Assembly: GCF_037975245.1 (NCBI RefSeq) | Contig: NC_092582.1 | Location: forward strand, 24,256,577-24,320,576 | Length of the DNA stretch: 64,000 nucleotides | Direction: 5' to 3' | Origin: Apostichopus japonicus | Lineage: Eukaryota > Echinodermata > Holothuroidea > Aspidochirotida > Stichopodidae | In this document: one piece after another, positions 36,250 through 47,095 of the stretch | How positions within the stretch are numbered: position 1 is the stretch's first letter | How the letters are laid out: each line of letters opens with the position of its first letter | Notes under the pieces: generated by a model | The model's database searches: none | Seen by the model: only the letters and a program-made list of their open reading frames with translations | Told to the model about the DNA's origin: nothing | Program-made: the position numbers and the translations under genes

Positions 36250-36740
36250 TGCATGTGTATGTGTTGTGAAGTAAAGCTTGTAAACACGATATCTCACAAA
36301 GAGAAGCATGGACATATCTAATACATAGAATATCGGTTTACCACATTAAGTGCAAGAACTCTTTCATTTTGGTGGAGGTCAGAGGGTTTATGGGGTCAAC
36401 AGAGGTCAAAATTAAAAAAAAACTTCATAAACAAGATATCTCTAGAAAGGAAACGTAAAGAACTATATCATGTTTGATATGTGGATGAAATACATTGAAT
36501 GTAAGTAGCCTTTCAGTTTGGTGAAGGTAAAAGGTCAGTTGGGGTCAACAGGTTAAACTGTGAAAGCCCTAATTTAAACATATCTCAAGAAGGGAAGCTT
36601 GGAGCTATTTCATACATGGTAAGTATATAGGTGTATCAAATTTATTCCAAGAAGCCCATGATTTTGGTGGAGGTCAAATGGATCAAGCTGTGAGGAATTG
36701 TCTATTCAATATCTCAACAGGTAGCTTGCTGCTAAATAAT
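36250..36740. repeat. Diverged tandem repeat carrying AGGTCA half-sites
   Basis: Units of roughly 110-150 bp share phrases such as GGTGGAGGTCA, GGGGTCAACAG, GATATCTC and AAGAAGGGAAGCTTGGA. The same repeat type recurs at 42640-43640 and 45175-45230. It is intergenic or intronic, with no coding potential. Confidence 0.75.
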
Positions 36741-37186
36741 AAGCTAATATGTCGCAATGAGTTCAAGAAGCTTATCAGTGGTTACATTAGGGCAGGAACT
36801 TTCATTATGGATAGTATCTTATTCATGCTTTCTCTGTCTTATTGAGATCTATATATGTTGTACAGCCTCACCACACAGTAGGTCAGATCTTTATTTAGGT
36901 CAGATTGTTATGCTATTGCTTATAAATCTTTCATCATTGAAACCACAGTGCATTTGTGCAATCTGGTTCTTCTTTCATGTGAAATGTCAGATTTAATCAC
37001 ATGTTTTGTGAAGTGACATGCAAGGTGATATATTACAAGGTCTTTATTTTGTATCTATTATCTCCAAATGTTACTGGAGTGACAAAGATTTTGTAGTATC
37101 TTTACGGGGAGTATTTGTCACCATGACACTCAGGCAAACCCTTCTTAGTGTGCCAGTGAGCATTCCTATCCTAATAGGTGTTGATT

Positions 37187-39270
37187 TACGGAGAGCCAAA
37201 CGTTCCATAAATGTCGAAAAAGAAAGTGAAGTGTCCAAGTTAATATATATATGTCCAAATCGATATCAACATGTTACAATTCGATATCAGCATGTTACAA
37301 TTCCATATGAACATGTCGAAACAAAATACAATATGCCATTGCGTCTATCAACATGTCAAATTCAACATCAGCATGTCACGAAAACTTGTAACAGCATGCC
37401 ATTACTACATTGGTCATGTCAACATGCTATATTTACGTCGTGCTATAATTTTGGCACTTCGGCGCGCGCCAACGTTTCGTATATGTCGAGATTTATTTCA
37501 GTATGTCCAAAACTTGTGTCAGCATGGTGAGCAAAGAGTAGTGAAGTATTGCCATGACAACATTGCACATGGTTCGTGTCGTTCACACGGTACTATGGTT
37601 GAATATACTGTAGCGGAAAGCTACGACTTTTCCTTAGTGAGATACGTTTCGTTCCCTCAGGGGTTACATCTGTTGCGCTCCGCGGAGGTAACGAGAGATG
37701 TTTATCCGAAACAGGAACAGGAACTGATTACGTAATTTTGCTATATCGATGTATTCCCGTGATTGGCATAGGCAGGCACGGCGGTGGGTGTGTGAGTCGA
37801 TCCCATTGGTCGCAACTCATCTAAAAAACTGTGACCTTCACCTGCAACAGACATACAGTTTAAGTACTGTAAAAATATTAAAGCATTCTGAGTACTCTTA
37901 ACTTTCATGTAACGTTTTTTTAAGGGCAAGTGGCACATAACCTGCTAATTATCTTAGAATTTGTTCCTCATGTTTTTCAACAATTAATGTATCTTCCAAA
38001 TTTATGTCGTCTGGAACATCCAGCCTCTCAAACTCTTCAATCATCAGCTTCACCATAAATTCAACTATATCCTGTAGCATGAACATTTCTAATGTCCTCG
38101 GCGGATGCAAAGTTTTTGGCAGCCATGTTTCGTGTTACATTAATTTTGTTAATTTTATAACACTAGGTTCCCAATGCAATAGCAAACAGCACTAACGTTA
38201 TTTGCCTAACGAACGAAGAAAAGTTTTATTTCATTTCATTTATTTTTCCATTTCCTCACAATGTTTATATAATAATAGGACTGTGAAGACAATACCATGC
38301 AAAGAAAATAATAAGTAATAAATCATATAAAAGAAAAATAATGGAAATTTCGGAGAGAAAATGGTGGAAGGGCATGGAAGCCGTAGCTTGTACAAGAAGC
38401 CCACCAAAATAAAGATAACAAGTATAAAGTATATGGGCAAGATAATAAAGCCCCTTACACTTGACTAAAAGTACCTATTTCGCCATTACTTGTTCATATA
38501 TTGCGATGAAATATATGCTGAGATAAACAATTAATTATTAAATACGAATCTTCGCATGATTCGGTGAGAAATGAAAGATATATTCCGATCGAAATTCTTA
38601 CAGGTATGCGTAACGTAACATATATGAGTACTGTGTATACTATTTCAATTACATATACGTTAGGATCGGAGTGTCTGTTGTTATGTTGTGAGGGACGCTA
38701 TATACGAAATGACCTTTGTACCAGGATTACGTAATAGCTGATGATGGCTTTACCCGTGTTTGTGCCCTGAGGCATGTTTACTTATGGCGATCAAATTTTG
38801 TCGGTTACAATGATACTTCAAAGTGGGTTTTCTCCTTCTGTTTATAGCTCCATGATTCAACCATAGTACCGTGTGAACGACACGAACCATGTGCAACGTT
38901 GTCATGGCAATACTTCACTACTCTTCGCTCACCATGCTGACACAAGTTTTGGACATACTGAAATAAATCTCGACATATACGAAACGTTGGCGCGCGCCGA
39001 AGTGCCAAAATTATAGCACGACGTAAATATAGCATGTTGACATGACCAATGTAGTAATGGCATGCTGTTACAAGTTTTCGACATGCTGATGTTGAATTTG
39101 ACATGTTGATAGACGCAATGGCATATTGTATTTTGTTTCGACATGTTCATATGGAATTGTAACATGCTGATATCGAATTGTAACATGTTGATATCGATTT
39201 GGACATATATATATTAACTTGGACACTTCACTTTCTTTTTCGACATTTGTGGAACGTTTGGCTCTCCGTA
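37187..39270. mobile_element. Foldback-type element with 0.42-kb inverted arms
   Basis: The left arm (37187-37604) and right arm (38855-39270) are inverted copies with only a few differences. Outer ends are TACGGAGAGCCAAACGTTCC and its complement, with TTGATT next to both ends (37181-37186, 39271-39276) as a possible target duplication. Each arm holds about a dozen CATGT/CATGC words at irregular spacings of about 20 bp, such as ATATCAACATGTTACAATTC. Mirror-image open frames in the arms are by-products. The 1.25-kb centre has no recognisable gene. Long inverted arms with short internal repeats recall the foldback (TU) elements described in sea urchins. Confidence 0.9.
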
Positions 39271-39612
39271 TTGATTGGCTTGTAAAAGTAGGTTTAAAAA
39301 GCGACAAATGTCATGTACAGTGCATGATGTAATTCCCAATGTGATTGGTTATTATTAAAACTAATGAGTCTCACATAAACATCCATGACTGAAGTGAATC
39401 ACATTAAAGCCATTTAAATTGTAGCTTGTGTCCTTCTTAAATGTGAATGGTACCATTACTTCCAGTCATTACATTGTGCTGAAATTACAAATTGTTTATT
39501 CTTTTTATCCTTTTCATCATCTGATTTCATTGGAAGTTACGAAGATTGTAACATCCGGATGCACGAGTTTGCACTTCTAATGAAACTATGTATCATCTTT
39601 ATATCTCCATAG

Positions 39613-39732
39613 GACCTTCAGTCATTCTGCTTGACATATATGAAGACTAGCCGTCATGTCCAGAAAATACTGAGGAAGATGTGCGTGAAGAGGTAGAAGC
39701 AGGAGAAGAAAAAGAGCAGGAAGACGAAGCAG
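39613..39732 (+). pseudogene. Exon of second gene: acidic linker with in-frame TAG
   Basis: Acceptor TCCATAG at 39612 and donor GCAG|GTATGG at 39733, in phase with the chromodomain exon. It encodes PSVILLDIYED, TAG (39648-39650), then PENTEEDVREEVEAGEEKEQ. The strongly acidic run fits a linker just before a chromodomain. Alternatively translation or splicing starts downstream of the stop. Confidence 0.55.
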
Positions 39733-39979
39733 GTATGGTGACCCTCTTTCCATGGTATTACACCTTAACCAACAATGTAGATGATTCTGTTGCTTTAAAC
39801 AGATTTCTCAACATGCTTACATCTGTTGCACATTGTGGGTTCCTGCTTCTAGGGCCTAAACCTCCTGATTTGAGTATAGTTTTCAAGCTGGAGTAGCAAC
39901 TTCCTGATTAATCATTCACCACTATTGTTGTTAAATGATTAAGTTTACCATGCTAGTAAAAGTTTTTTTTTTTTTTCAG

Positions 39980-40120
39980 CTGATTTCTTCCCGGTGGAGA
40001 AGGTCCTGAAGAAGAGGCAGAAGAAGGGACAAACTGAGCATCTGGTCAAGTGGCAGGGGTACTCTTCAAAATTTAATCAATGGGTAGATGCAGGGAGTAT
40101 CTCAAAGGAAGGCAAACCAG
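39980..40120 (+). CDS. Exon of second gene: chromodomain
   Basis: Acceptor TTTTTTCAG at 39979, donor CCAG|GTATTT at 40121. It encodes ADFFPVEKVLKKRQKKGQTE, then HLVKWQGYSSKFNQWVDAGS. The (F/Y)-x-VEK-(I/V)-L-x-(K/R)R...LVKW-x-GY/W...(F/Y)N-x-W pattern is a chromodomain with the aromatic cage residues F, W and W present. The KFNQW form is typical of chromodomains in Maverick-like and other transposon-derived proteins, which bind methylated histone tails in other systems. Confidence 0.85.
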
Positions 40121-41430
40121 GTATTTAAATTGGCATTTAAATGTGTATGTACTAGGAGGATCATTTGTTTGATGATGTTGAATCACTAATGACCTATTTC
40201 TTGCCAGAGCTTAAGTTACACATCATTTTGAAGTTTACCTGTTCATATCATTAATGAAGTGAGCAATCAGAAATTTATGGTGACAATCTTTACTTAGAAA
40301 CATGTTAGTGTTAGAGTTTCATTACCAGCCATCCCAGGCAAGGAGTTACGCTTGGTGGAAAATGGACAAAAGGTCGGACGAGGCAACATCATGTCAAAAT
40401 AATGGGCAGGGCAATCCAAACCCACATCAATCCGCTTCATCAGGATCCCTTCCCTTAGTCCCTATTCAATCTTCTGGGACTGGTGCAGCAATACAGAGAC
40501 TGTTACCTCTCCCCACAGAGGTTGAGTACCCAGCACCACGAACAACATAGTCAGGGCGTCAGACGGCCGTCCCTGCTCGTTTTAAGGATTTCCACTAATA
40601 TCACCTTAATTGAACTTTGTATTTAGAATAGCATAATTGTATAAGTAGTCGCTGGACAAGTGTTTGGTTGTATGTTGAGTATAATTGTGATGTTTTAGTA
40701 GAGTAAATGCCGGGCTATGGCATGCTGTAGCTGTATTTATATGTATTTAACGCATTTACTTGTGTGGTTGGGTTTTTTTTAAATGTATTATGAGGAAATT
40801 TGAATAATATATTTGTATTTGTGAAAAGATGCATGGAAAAATGAGGACATTTTCTAAAGGGCGCGGGAGTGAGGTAAGAGTTGACGTTATGTCATGTTAA
40901 TTGTCTATATGTGCAACTGTAGCTTATTGCATGTTAGAAGTATTTTAGACAGCTGCTGTGTATGTCAATGTCATTTCTGTTATGTGGTTATGCTAACCCT
41001 TGATTTGATTGCAATCAGTCAAAAAATGAGAGAGGTTTACACAGATCAGTAACAGTTTGGCCTGCTGTTACACCTCCCACATGCTAAATCTCGGTGTGCA
41101 AAAAGTGGATAAGTCTTTAGTGTTTCTAACATTAAACCATACTTACACTAGGAGAAAAAACACACAATGTGGAAATTGTTTTATTGCAACTATATAATTA
41201 GTTTTGAATCAATATAATATAGTAACAGGGAATATTATTGCTTCAGAGACTGACATGCACCAGTGCAGTAAAATGCTTACAGTCTTCAATTTCATGGGGG
41301 TGAACGCCTCATGTGTACCCCTTCTCCACTCTGGGCCAGACATTGATCGGGGTTGGGATATTGGAGTCCAAGGACACTAGCATATTATCATATTCAGGTT
41401 TACTAACTGCTCTTTTCCACTTTAAAACAG

Positions 41431-41573
41431 ACCTTCAACATCAAGAATTGAAGAGAAAAGAAAGGTTCAGGACAAGTTACCTGTGCTTCACAAGAAGAGG
41501 AAGAGTAATAAGGATCAGCCAGTTGTCAGCCCTTTAGAAAGCATCAAGAAGGGAGTCAATGCAGCATTCTTAG
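41431..41573 (+). CDS. Exon of second gene: basic linker RIEEKRKVQDKL
   Basis: Acceptor AAAACAG at 41430, donor TTAG|GTGAGA at 41574. It encodes PSTSRIEEKRKVQDKLPVLH and KKRKSNKDQPVVSPLESIKK ending GVNAAFL, in phase with the next exon at 42363. An exon is probably missing between 40120 and this one, because the phases differ. Confidence 0.5.
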
Positions 41574-42362
41574 GTGAGAACCCTTGAAGATGTCAGGTAC
41601 GGTAGCAGTACAATAAACTGCCTCAGAAATTGGAACCGTTTTGGTTTGAGAACAGGGGGCCCCTACTAGCCAGATTTAACATGCCAGACAATCTAATCTG
41701 GCCCACCAAACAACAAAAGAAAAAAAAACCAAACTTTTTGGTTCACCAACTTACTGGACAAAAAAAAACGTCAAGAGAATTGGGATAAGCGTTAAGTTTC
41801 ATCACGAAAAAACATTGATAAAAGTTTGTCCTAGATGCTAAAACAATCATCTCCCATTTTCAGCAATCTATTTTTGGCCTTTTATTATTCCAAATTTCCT
41901 CCTGTGGCTACCATGGTGGGCCAGCATACTGTATAAGTGATATTCAGCAGCCCACAACCAACAGGACAATAGGCAGCTGTTAAATTCATTTTAAATCAGT
42001 TTCTGTGCAGTTTCCTTCATACTGAGCCATCTGTATGCCTCCTACTGCATGCCCATTAAGAACTGCTTCAACTGTTGACTTTTCACCAGAAATTTACAAC
42101 ATCGATAGAAGTATCAGTTTTTTTTTTGAGTGTTATCGGGGAGGGGGTCAGATGTTAAACCCCATAAATAATGTGTTCATTAACTGAACAGTGCTTTTCA
42201 ACATACTATAACAATCATTATAGTCACTGTGCACATTTGGTTTGAATAGTATTGTCATGCTTTATGGAAAACCTTTTGCATACCTACAGTATGGCATTTT
42301 CTGTCAGTTGATGTTAGCTTTGTTACAGAAATTTATTTACCATTGTTTTAACTTCTCCACAG

Positions 42363-42538
42363 GTGTTGCAAATATTGACATAGCAAATCTAGAAGTTGGT
42401 CTGAAGTTGAGAGAAGTGAATGTGTAATTTCTCACCAAACTGAAAGAGGCTATGTTAGATTTTGAAAACCACAGTTATCAACCACTGACTGTTTTAGCAA
42501 AAACTTTGGAAAACTGGGAGAATTTTTCAGAAGCCACT
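42363..42538 (+). pseudogene. Exon of second gene with in-frame TAA
   Basis: Acceptor CTCCACAG at 42362, donor ACT|GTGAGT at 42539. It encodes GVANIDIANLEVGLKLREVN, V, TAA (42425-42427), then FLTKLKEAMLDFENHSYQPL and TVLAKTLENWENFSEAT. The frame is coherent on both sides of the stop and keeps phase with both neighbours, so the stop is a lesion (or error) in an otherwise ordinary exon. Confidence 0.6.
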
Positions 42539-42639
42539 GTGAGTAATCAGCACTTGATTATAAAGTGATTTTTATAATGGAGTGCTTTTTAATTGTTTAT
42601 CAAAAACCATGCAGCAGTGACTGTGTGTGTGTGCATATG

Positions 42640-43640
42640 TGAGAGAGACACCTTAGCTCAAATTTTGAAAACTTTGATAATTCAACAAGTGCAATATGCA
42701 TGAAGTTCATACTTGGTAGAAAGCTACCCCTTAGCAAATTTTCAGCTGCAATTGTTATTGAATTGCCAGTGGTCAACAGTTTAAAACCCTATAAATGACC
42801 TTACTGAAGTAAAGGTTAAGTGAAATTAGTATGCTTATTCCTCAATCAAGTGCTTACCATTTGCTGTTATTTAGTACGTCAAAAATTGTTTGAGGTCCGC
42901 ACCACTAAAAATTCTGAAAATTTGTTAACAGGTTATCTCACCATGTACAGCTTACATCAAGTTCACACTTCGAACAAGTAGAAGAATGTATTAGGTATCT
43001 ACCACCTTAGTAAATTCTTCACTGTTATTGCTTTGGGAGGGGCCAAAGGTCATATGAGATAACCAATGGTCTAAACCTGAAAACTTTGTGAATGAGCTAA
43101 CTCAAGGAATAATGCTACATAGAATTTCAAATTTGTCCCTCTGATTGAATACTTGCCATCTATTGTTTACTTTTTTTTTAGGTCAACTGTCATTTGAGGT
43201 CAATTTTAGTTAAATTCTGAAAACATATCTCACCAAGTTCAGCTTGCATGAAGTAAATGCTCAGTATGTAGACACTCTTAGTAAATACTCAGCTGGTAGT
43301 GTGTTGGGAGAAGTCAAGGTCATTTGAGGTCACTAGTGGTCAACAACTGACAAGTTTTCTAACTGAAGAAGTGAAGTTTTGGTTAATGTCAAATTTGGTA
43401 CGAATTAGGTCTACTTAATAAGCATTTGTCTTCTATTTTTGTGGCTGTTTCGGTCAAGGTCACTCAAGGTCAGTTTAATTCACAGTCTGAAAAACTTCAT
43501 AAACATGATATCTCACCGTGCACATGGGAATATAAGCCCTAGACGAGAAGAACAACATGAACAGATCTTTTACTTGACATGTGGATTCCTACATACGTCA
43601 TAATATTAAAAACCTTTGAAAACACGATAACTCAGGGTTG
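42640..43640. repeat. Tandem repeats rich in AGGTCA nuclear-receptor half-sites
   Basis: Seven or eight diverged units of about 120-150 bp, each with GGTCAAxGTCA-like words. The clearest pair, TCAAGGTCA twice, lies at 43454-43462 and 43464-43472. It fills an intron of the second gene. It belongs to the same repeat type as 36250-36740. Confidence 0.7.
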
Positions 43641-43917
43641 TACACACCTTATCTTTGAGTACACGTTTAGTTCTCCTTTGCTAATAGTCGCAAGAGAATT
43701 TTTTTCCATTTCACTGTGGATCCCATGTACTCAGTAGAACTCTCCCCTCCAATGCACTACAATAAAAATAGGCAAAGGAATCACTAAGCCTCATGGCTTT
43801 CTGTTTGCATGTCAATTACACCTGATCTTTGAGGACAAAAGTCGTATCATTAAACTACTTTGACTTGAATTACTGTTAATATTCATTTTTACATTGTGTA
43901 ACACATTTTTCTTTCAG

Positions 43918-44121
43918 GCAAATGGATACCATTATGAAGTTATTGGTGGCATCCACAATCTGACAGTCTGTAAGGAGCTGAGGGAGAAAAATCCAGACAA
44001 GAATGTGTTCGTTTCCCGTCTCTGTATAATTTACAGTAGGTCTCTGTCTAAAGATGCAAAACTTTGGTTAGCAAACAAGCACAACAAAATAGGGGAAACT
44101 CAGGCATCAGTTGAGCATTAA
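43918..44121 (+). pseudogene. Exon of second gene: ParB-like segment, ends in TAA
   Basis: Acceptor CTTTCAG at 43917. It encodes GYHYEVIGGIHNLTVCKELR and EKNPDKNVFVSRLCIIYSRS, then DAKLWLANKHNKIGE, and reaches TAA at 44119-44121. The order Y-x-VI-x-G-x-H, helix, then strands and a LA-x(2)-HN helix resembles the ParB/sulfiredoxin fold used by ParB-like nucleases and related proteins. The stop may be the natural end, or a lesion ahead of a donor at GAAAAG|GTGACT. Confidence 0.55.
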
Positions 44122-45421
44122 GGAAAAGGTGACTACCGTGAATGTAACATTGTTTTTATATAAGAATTTCTGCCGAGCAGTTATTCTTCTCATTCCTCTA
44201 TATTGTATATTCAGGTTGCAATGACCAATGCATTATGACATTGAAAGTGTGCATGGAAAGTCCTTGTCTATACATAACACATAACTCTGTGTTGTGCACA
44301 CAGAATACAGTAGCTCTGTTACAGTATGTGAATTTTCAATGATTGTTATCTAATCTCTCTCATAGGGTGGATTAGGTACCATATTGTAGTTCCTTTGCCA
44401 GTTGGACCATTAACAGTACCACGCAACAGTTGCCATGGTAGAGGTTAGTTTTCCCTTGTAGGGACAATCGAGGGGTCATTCATTGTGGGGTATTGCATGG
44501 TGACCGGAAGGGCATGACTGAGGGAGGGGTAAAGAGTTGTCTGTGTGGGGGTCCAATTTTATGTCCAAAAGTCCTCTTAAATGGCTGGGTTGAGTTTCTT
44601 AAACCTTGGTATGAAGCTGTCCTAGGGTAAACTTCTAGCAGATCCCGGATACATAGGTCAAATGTCACATCAAATTAAATTCAATATTTGAATTCAATAT
44701 TACTCCAAGGGGAAACATTACATTCAAATGCAATCTTCACTTGTATATAATGGGAACAACATGTAGGTTACTAAAACAGGCAGAAACATGACCTCTTTCA
44801 TAGTATTACTCAGATTGTAGAGGACAGCAGTGTGATAGCACTGCAATCATATGACAGTATAGTCCTGCTAACTTATCATAGCAAAAAACATTTGCAGTCT
44901 TTGTTCATTTGTTTTTGGCTATCAATGCAACAGATAGGAAACAAAATGGTAAGACTGTCAGGGTACAATAAAGTTTTATTTCTCTCTTTTTCTGAAGATG
45001 ACACAGAAATGCTCACGCAGAGTCTGTTTGTTCTGGCCATTGCGTTTAAGAGGAAAACCATTGCAAGGAAACTTTGATGGGGTGATGGAACAGAACTTAA
45101 TGTGCTTACTGTTGCTAGGGATGATCCTCTGACCACAGAGGATTAAAAAGGTGTATAGCACTGATTAAAAGAAGCCTATTGATTTTGGTGAAGGTCAAAG
45201 GTCATTTGGGGACAAAAGGGAACAGGGAGGATAATTGTCCTGTAGGGTATATGTGTTCATATTCAGGAAGTGGCAACACAAAAACAGCCACGTGGTCTAC
45301 TACTCTGCAAATCCATAAATGCTTGTTTTAAGTGAATGAAATCAAACGGGGGAGGGAGGGGAGGGGGTGGGTAAGGTTACAGGACTTCTCCTATCATTGT
45401 ATTTTCTTGGTGGGACATTAT
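44122..45421. other. No firm gene; possible remnant exons, one perfect DR1 motif
   Basis: Segments at about 44367-44443 and 44998-45078 (MLTQSLFVLAIAFKRKTIAR) are flanked by AG sites and might be 3' exons of the second gene, but I see no family match. AGGTCAAAGGTCA at 45192-45204 is a perfect DR1 nuclear-receptor element within the repeat type described at 42640. Confidence 0.35.
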
Positions 45422-45474
45422 TAGTAGGGTTATCGGTATGCCCATTAGAGCAATCTGAGAGTCTTAATACATTC

Positions 45475-46262
45475 TTCAGAACTGCATTGTAAGCCACTTA
45501 CTGTTGTTATTAATGATGTAATTTCTTATTGCTTAATGACACTCAGTAGTGGGGCCTATTGGTACGCCCCTCAGAACTGTATTGTAAGCCACTTAGTGGT
45601 GTTACTTCTTGGGCCTAAACGACACTCCAACCACTAGCGGGGCATATTGGTACGCCCCTCAGAACTGTATTGTAAGCCACTTAATATTGTTACTTCTTGG
45701 GGCTAACTGACACTCCAACCAGTAGTGAGGCGTATTGGTACACCCCTCAGAACTGTATTGTAAGCCACTTAATGGTGTTACTTCTTGGTGCTAAATGACA
45801 CTCCAACCAGTAGCGGGCGTATTGGTGCGCCCTTCAGAACTGTATTGTAAGCCACTTAATGGTGTTACTTCTTAGTGCCAAAAATGACACTCCAACCATT
45901 AGCAAGGGCATATTGGTATGCCCCTCAGAACTGTATCGTAAGCCACTTAATGGTGTTACTCTTTGGTGCTAAATGACACTCCCAAGCAGTAGCAGGGCGT
46001 ATTGGTACGCCCCTCAGAACTGTATTGTAATCCACTTAATGGTGTTACTTCTTGGTGCTGAATTATACTCCAACCAGTAGCGTGGCGTATTAGTACCCCC
46101 TCAGAACTGTATTGTAATATAAGCCACTTAATGGTGTTACTTCTTGGTGCCAAAAATGACACTCCAACCAGTAGCAGGGGCATATTAGTACGCCCCTCAG
46201 AACTGTATTGTAAGCCACTTAATGCTGTTACTTCTTGGTGCTAAATAACACTCCTAAGCAGT
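45475..46262. repeat. Minisatellite, ~88-bp unit, nine copies
   Basis: Each unit contains CAGAACTGTATTGTAAGCCA, TGGTGTTACTTCTTGGTGCT, TGACACTCCAACCAGTAG and GCGTATTGGTACGCCCCT. The last of these is an internal inverted repeat (GGCGTA...TACGCC). Copies differ by point changes and 1-5 bp indels. The array directly follows the gene-remnant region. Open frames across it are by-products. Confidence 0.95.
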
Positions 46263-46659
46263 TGTGGGGTGTGTTGGTTTCACTGATTCTCTCTTTTACA
46301 GGAACAAAAGGTATTTACTTTCCTTTTACTTCATGTAACGTACTAAAATTCAGATTATGGGTCATTTACATAAAAGATCATATGAAATACATAAGTTAGT
46401 ACAAACACAGAATAATTTTCTCATTGTGTTATATTTTGTCTCAAATTTATATATCTGCAGTTTGAAGGTTTATAGACAATGACAGTCATATTGTAGTTTT
46501 TTCCCTTATATATGCTGTATTTTTATACCCGAGTGCAAACGACAATAGAAGCAATATAATTTCTGGTAAATTAATCAATGTTGAACAAAAAGTTTTTTTT
46601 ACTTGGATAAAAGTCAGGTTTAACTAGTTCCTAGAAACCCTAAATGTTCCTAGTCTCTC

Positions 46660-47095
46660 CACCTACGTAAATAATAAGTGGACTGTCCATACCTAGTCGG
46701 CATGTCAGCACCTACGTAAATAATAAGTGGACTGTCCATACCTAGTCGGCATGTCAGCACTATAAGCATATTAGCTATGTCTCTCACCACCTACGTAAAT
46801 AATAAGTGGACTATAGTCCATACCTAGTCGGCATGTCAGCACCTATGTAAATAATAAGTGGACTGTCCATACCTAGTCGGCATGTCAGCACTATAAGCAT
46901 ATTAGCTATGTCGCTCACCACCTACGTAAATAATAAGTGGACTGTCCATACCTAGTCGGCATGTCAGCACCTACGTAAATAATAAGTGGACTGTCCATAC
47001 CTAGTCGCCATGTCAGCACCTACGTAAATAATAAGTGGACTGTCCATACCTAGTCGGCATGTCAGCACTATAAGCATATTAGCCATGTCTCTCAT
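46660..47095. repeat. 49-bp minisatellite with higher-order structure, seven copies
   Basis: The unit CACCTACGTAAATAATAAGT to CTAGTCGGCATGTCAG occurs in groups of two, two and three. Each group is closed by a ~30-bp spacer beginning CACTATAAGCATATTAGC. Copies are almost identical, so the array is young. Confidence 0.95.

Larger units (their letters stand above)
27621..44121 (+). pseudogene. Second multi-exon gene: GTF2I-like repeat, chromodomain and ParB-like segment
   Basis: Candidate exons: 27621-27815, 30121-30231, 30312-30458, 30659-30742, 34882-35040, 35603-35662, 36010-36106, 39613-39732, 39980-40120, 41431-41573, 42363-42538 and 43918-44121. In order they encode a lysine-rich, possibly HMG-like stretch, a conserved LDYEAVFVAID segment, a nuclear-signal-like KKRKR, a GTF2I-like repeat, an acidic linker, a chromodomain, a basic linker and a ParB-like segment. 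Such domains point to a nuclear, chromatin-binding protein. Evidence of decay: a frameshift in the first exon, in-frame stops at 39648-39650, 42425-42427 and 44119-44121, and phase breaks (30231/30312, 30458/30659). The gene lies directly downstream of the KDZ transposase on the same strand. I infer that it is the partner gene of the same large transposon; a degenerate host gene is the alternative. Confidence 0.6.

Noticed and set aside
37018-37735. Two overlapping frames of 170 and 154 residues, mirrored on the minus strand at 38805-39307
   Set aside because: They are the inverted arms of the foldback element; the same peptide on both strands comes from symmetry, not from a gene.
40302-40550. 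82-residue plus-strand frame as another exon of the second gene
   Set aside because: It lies where an exon is expected, but the sequence is low in conserved character and its splice borders do not give the needed phase.
45956-46183. 75-residue minus-strand frame
   Set aside because: By-product of the 88-bp minisatellite.
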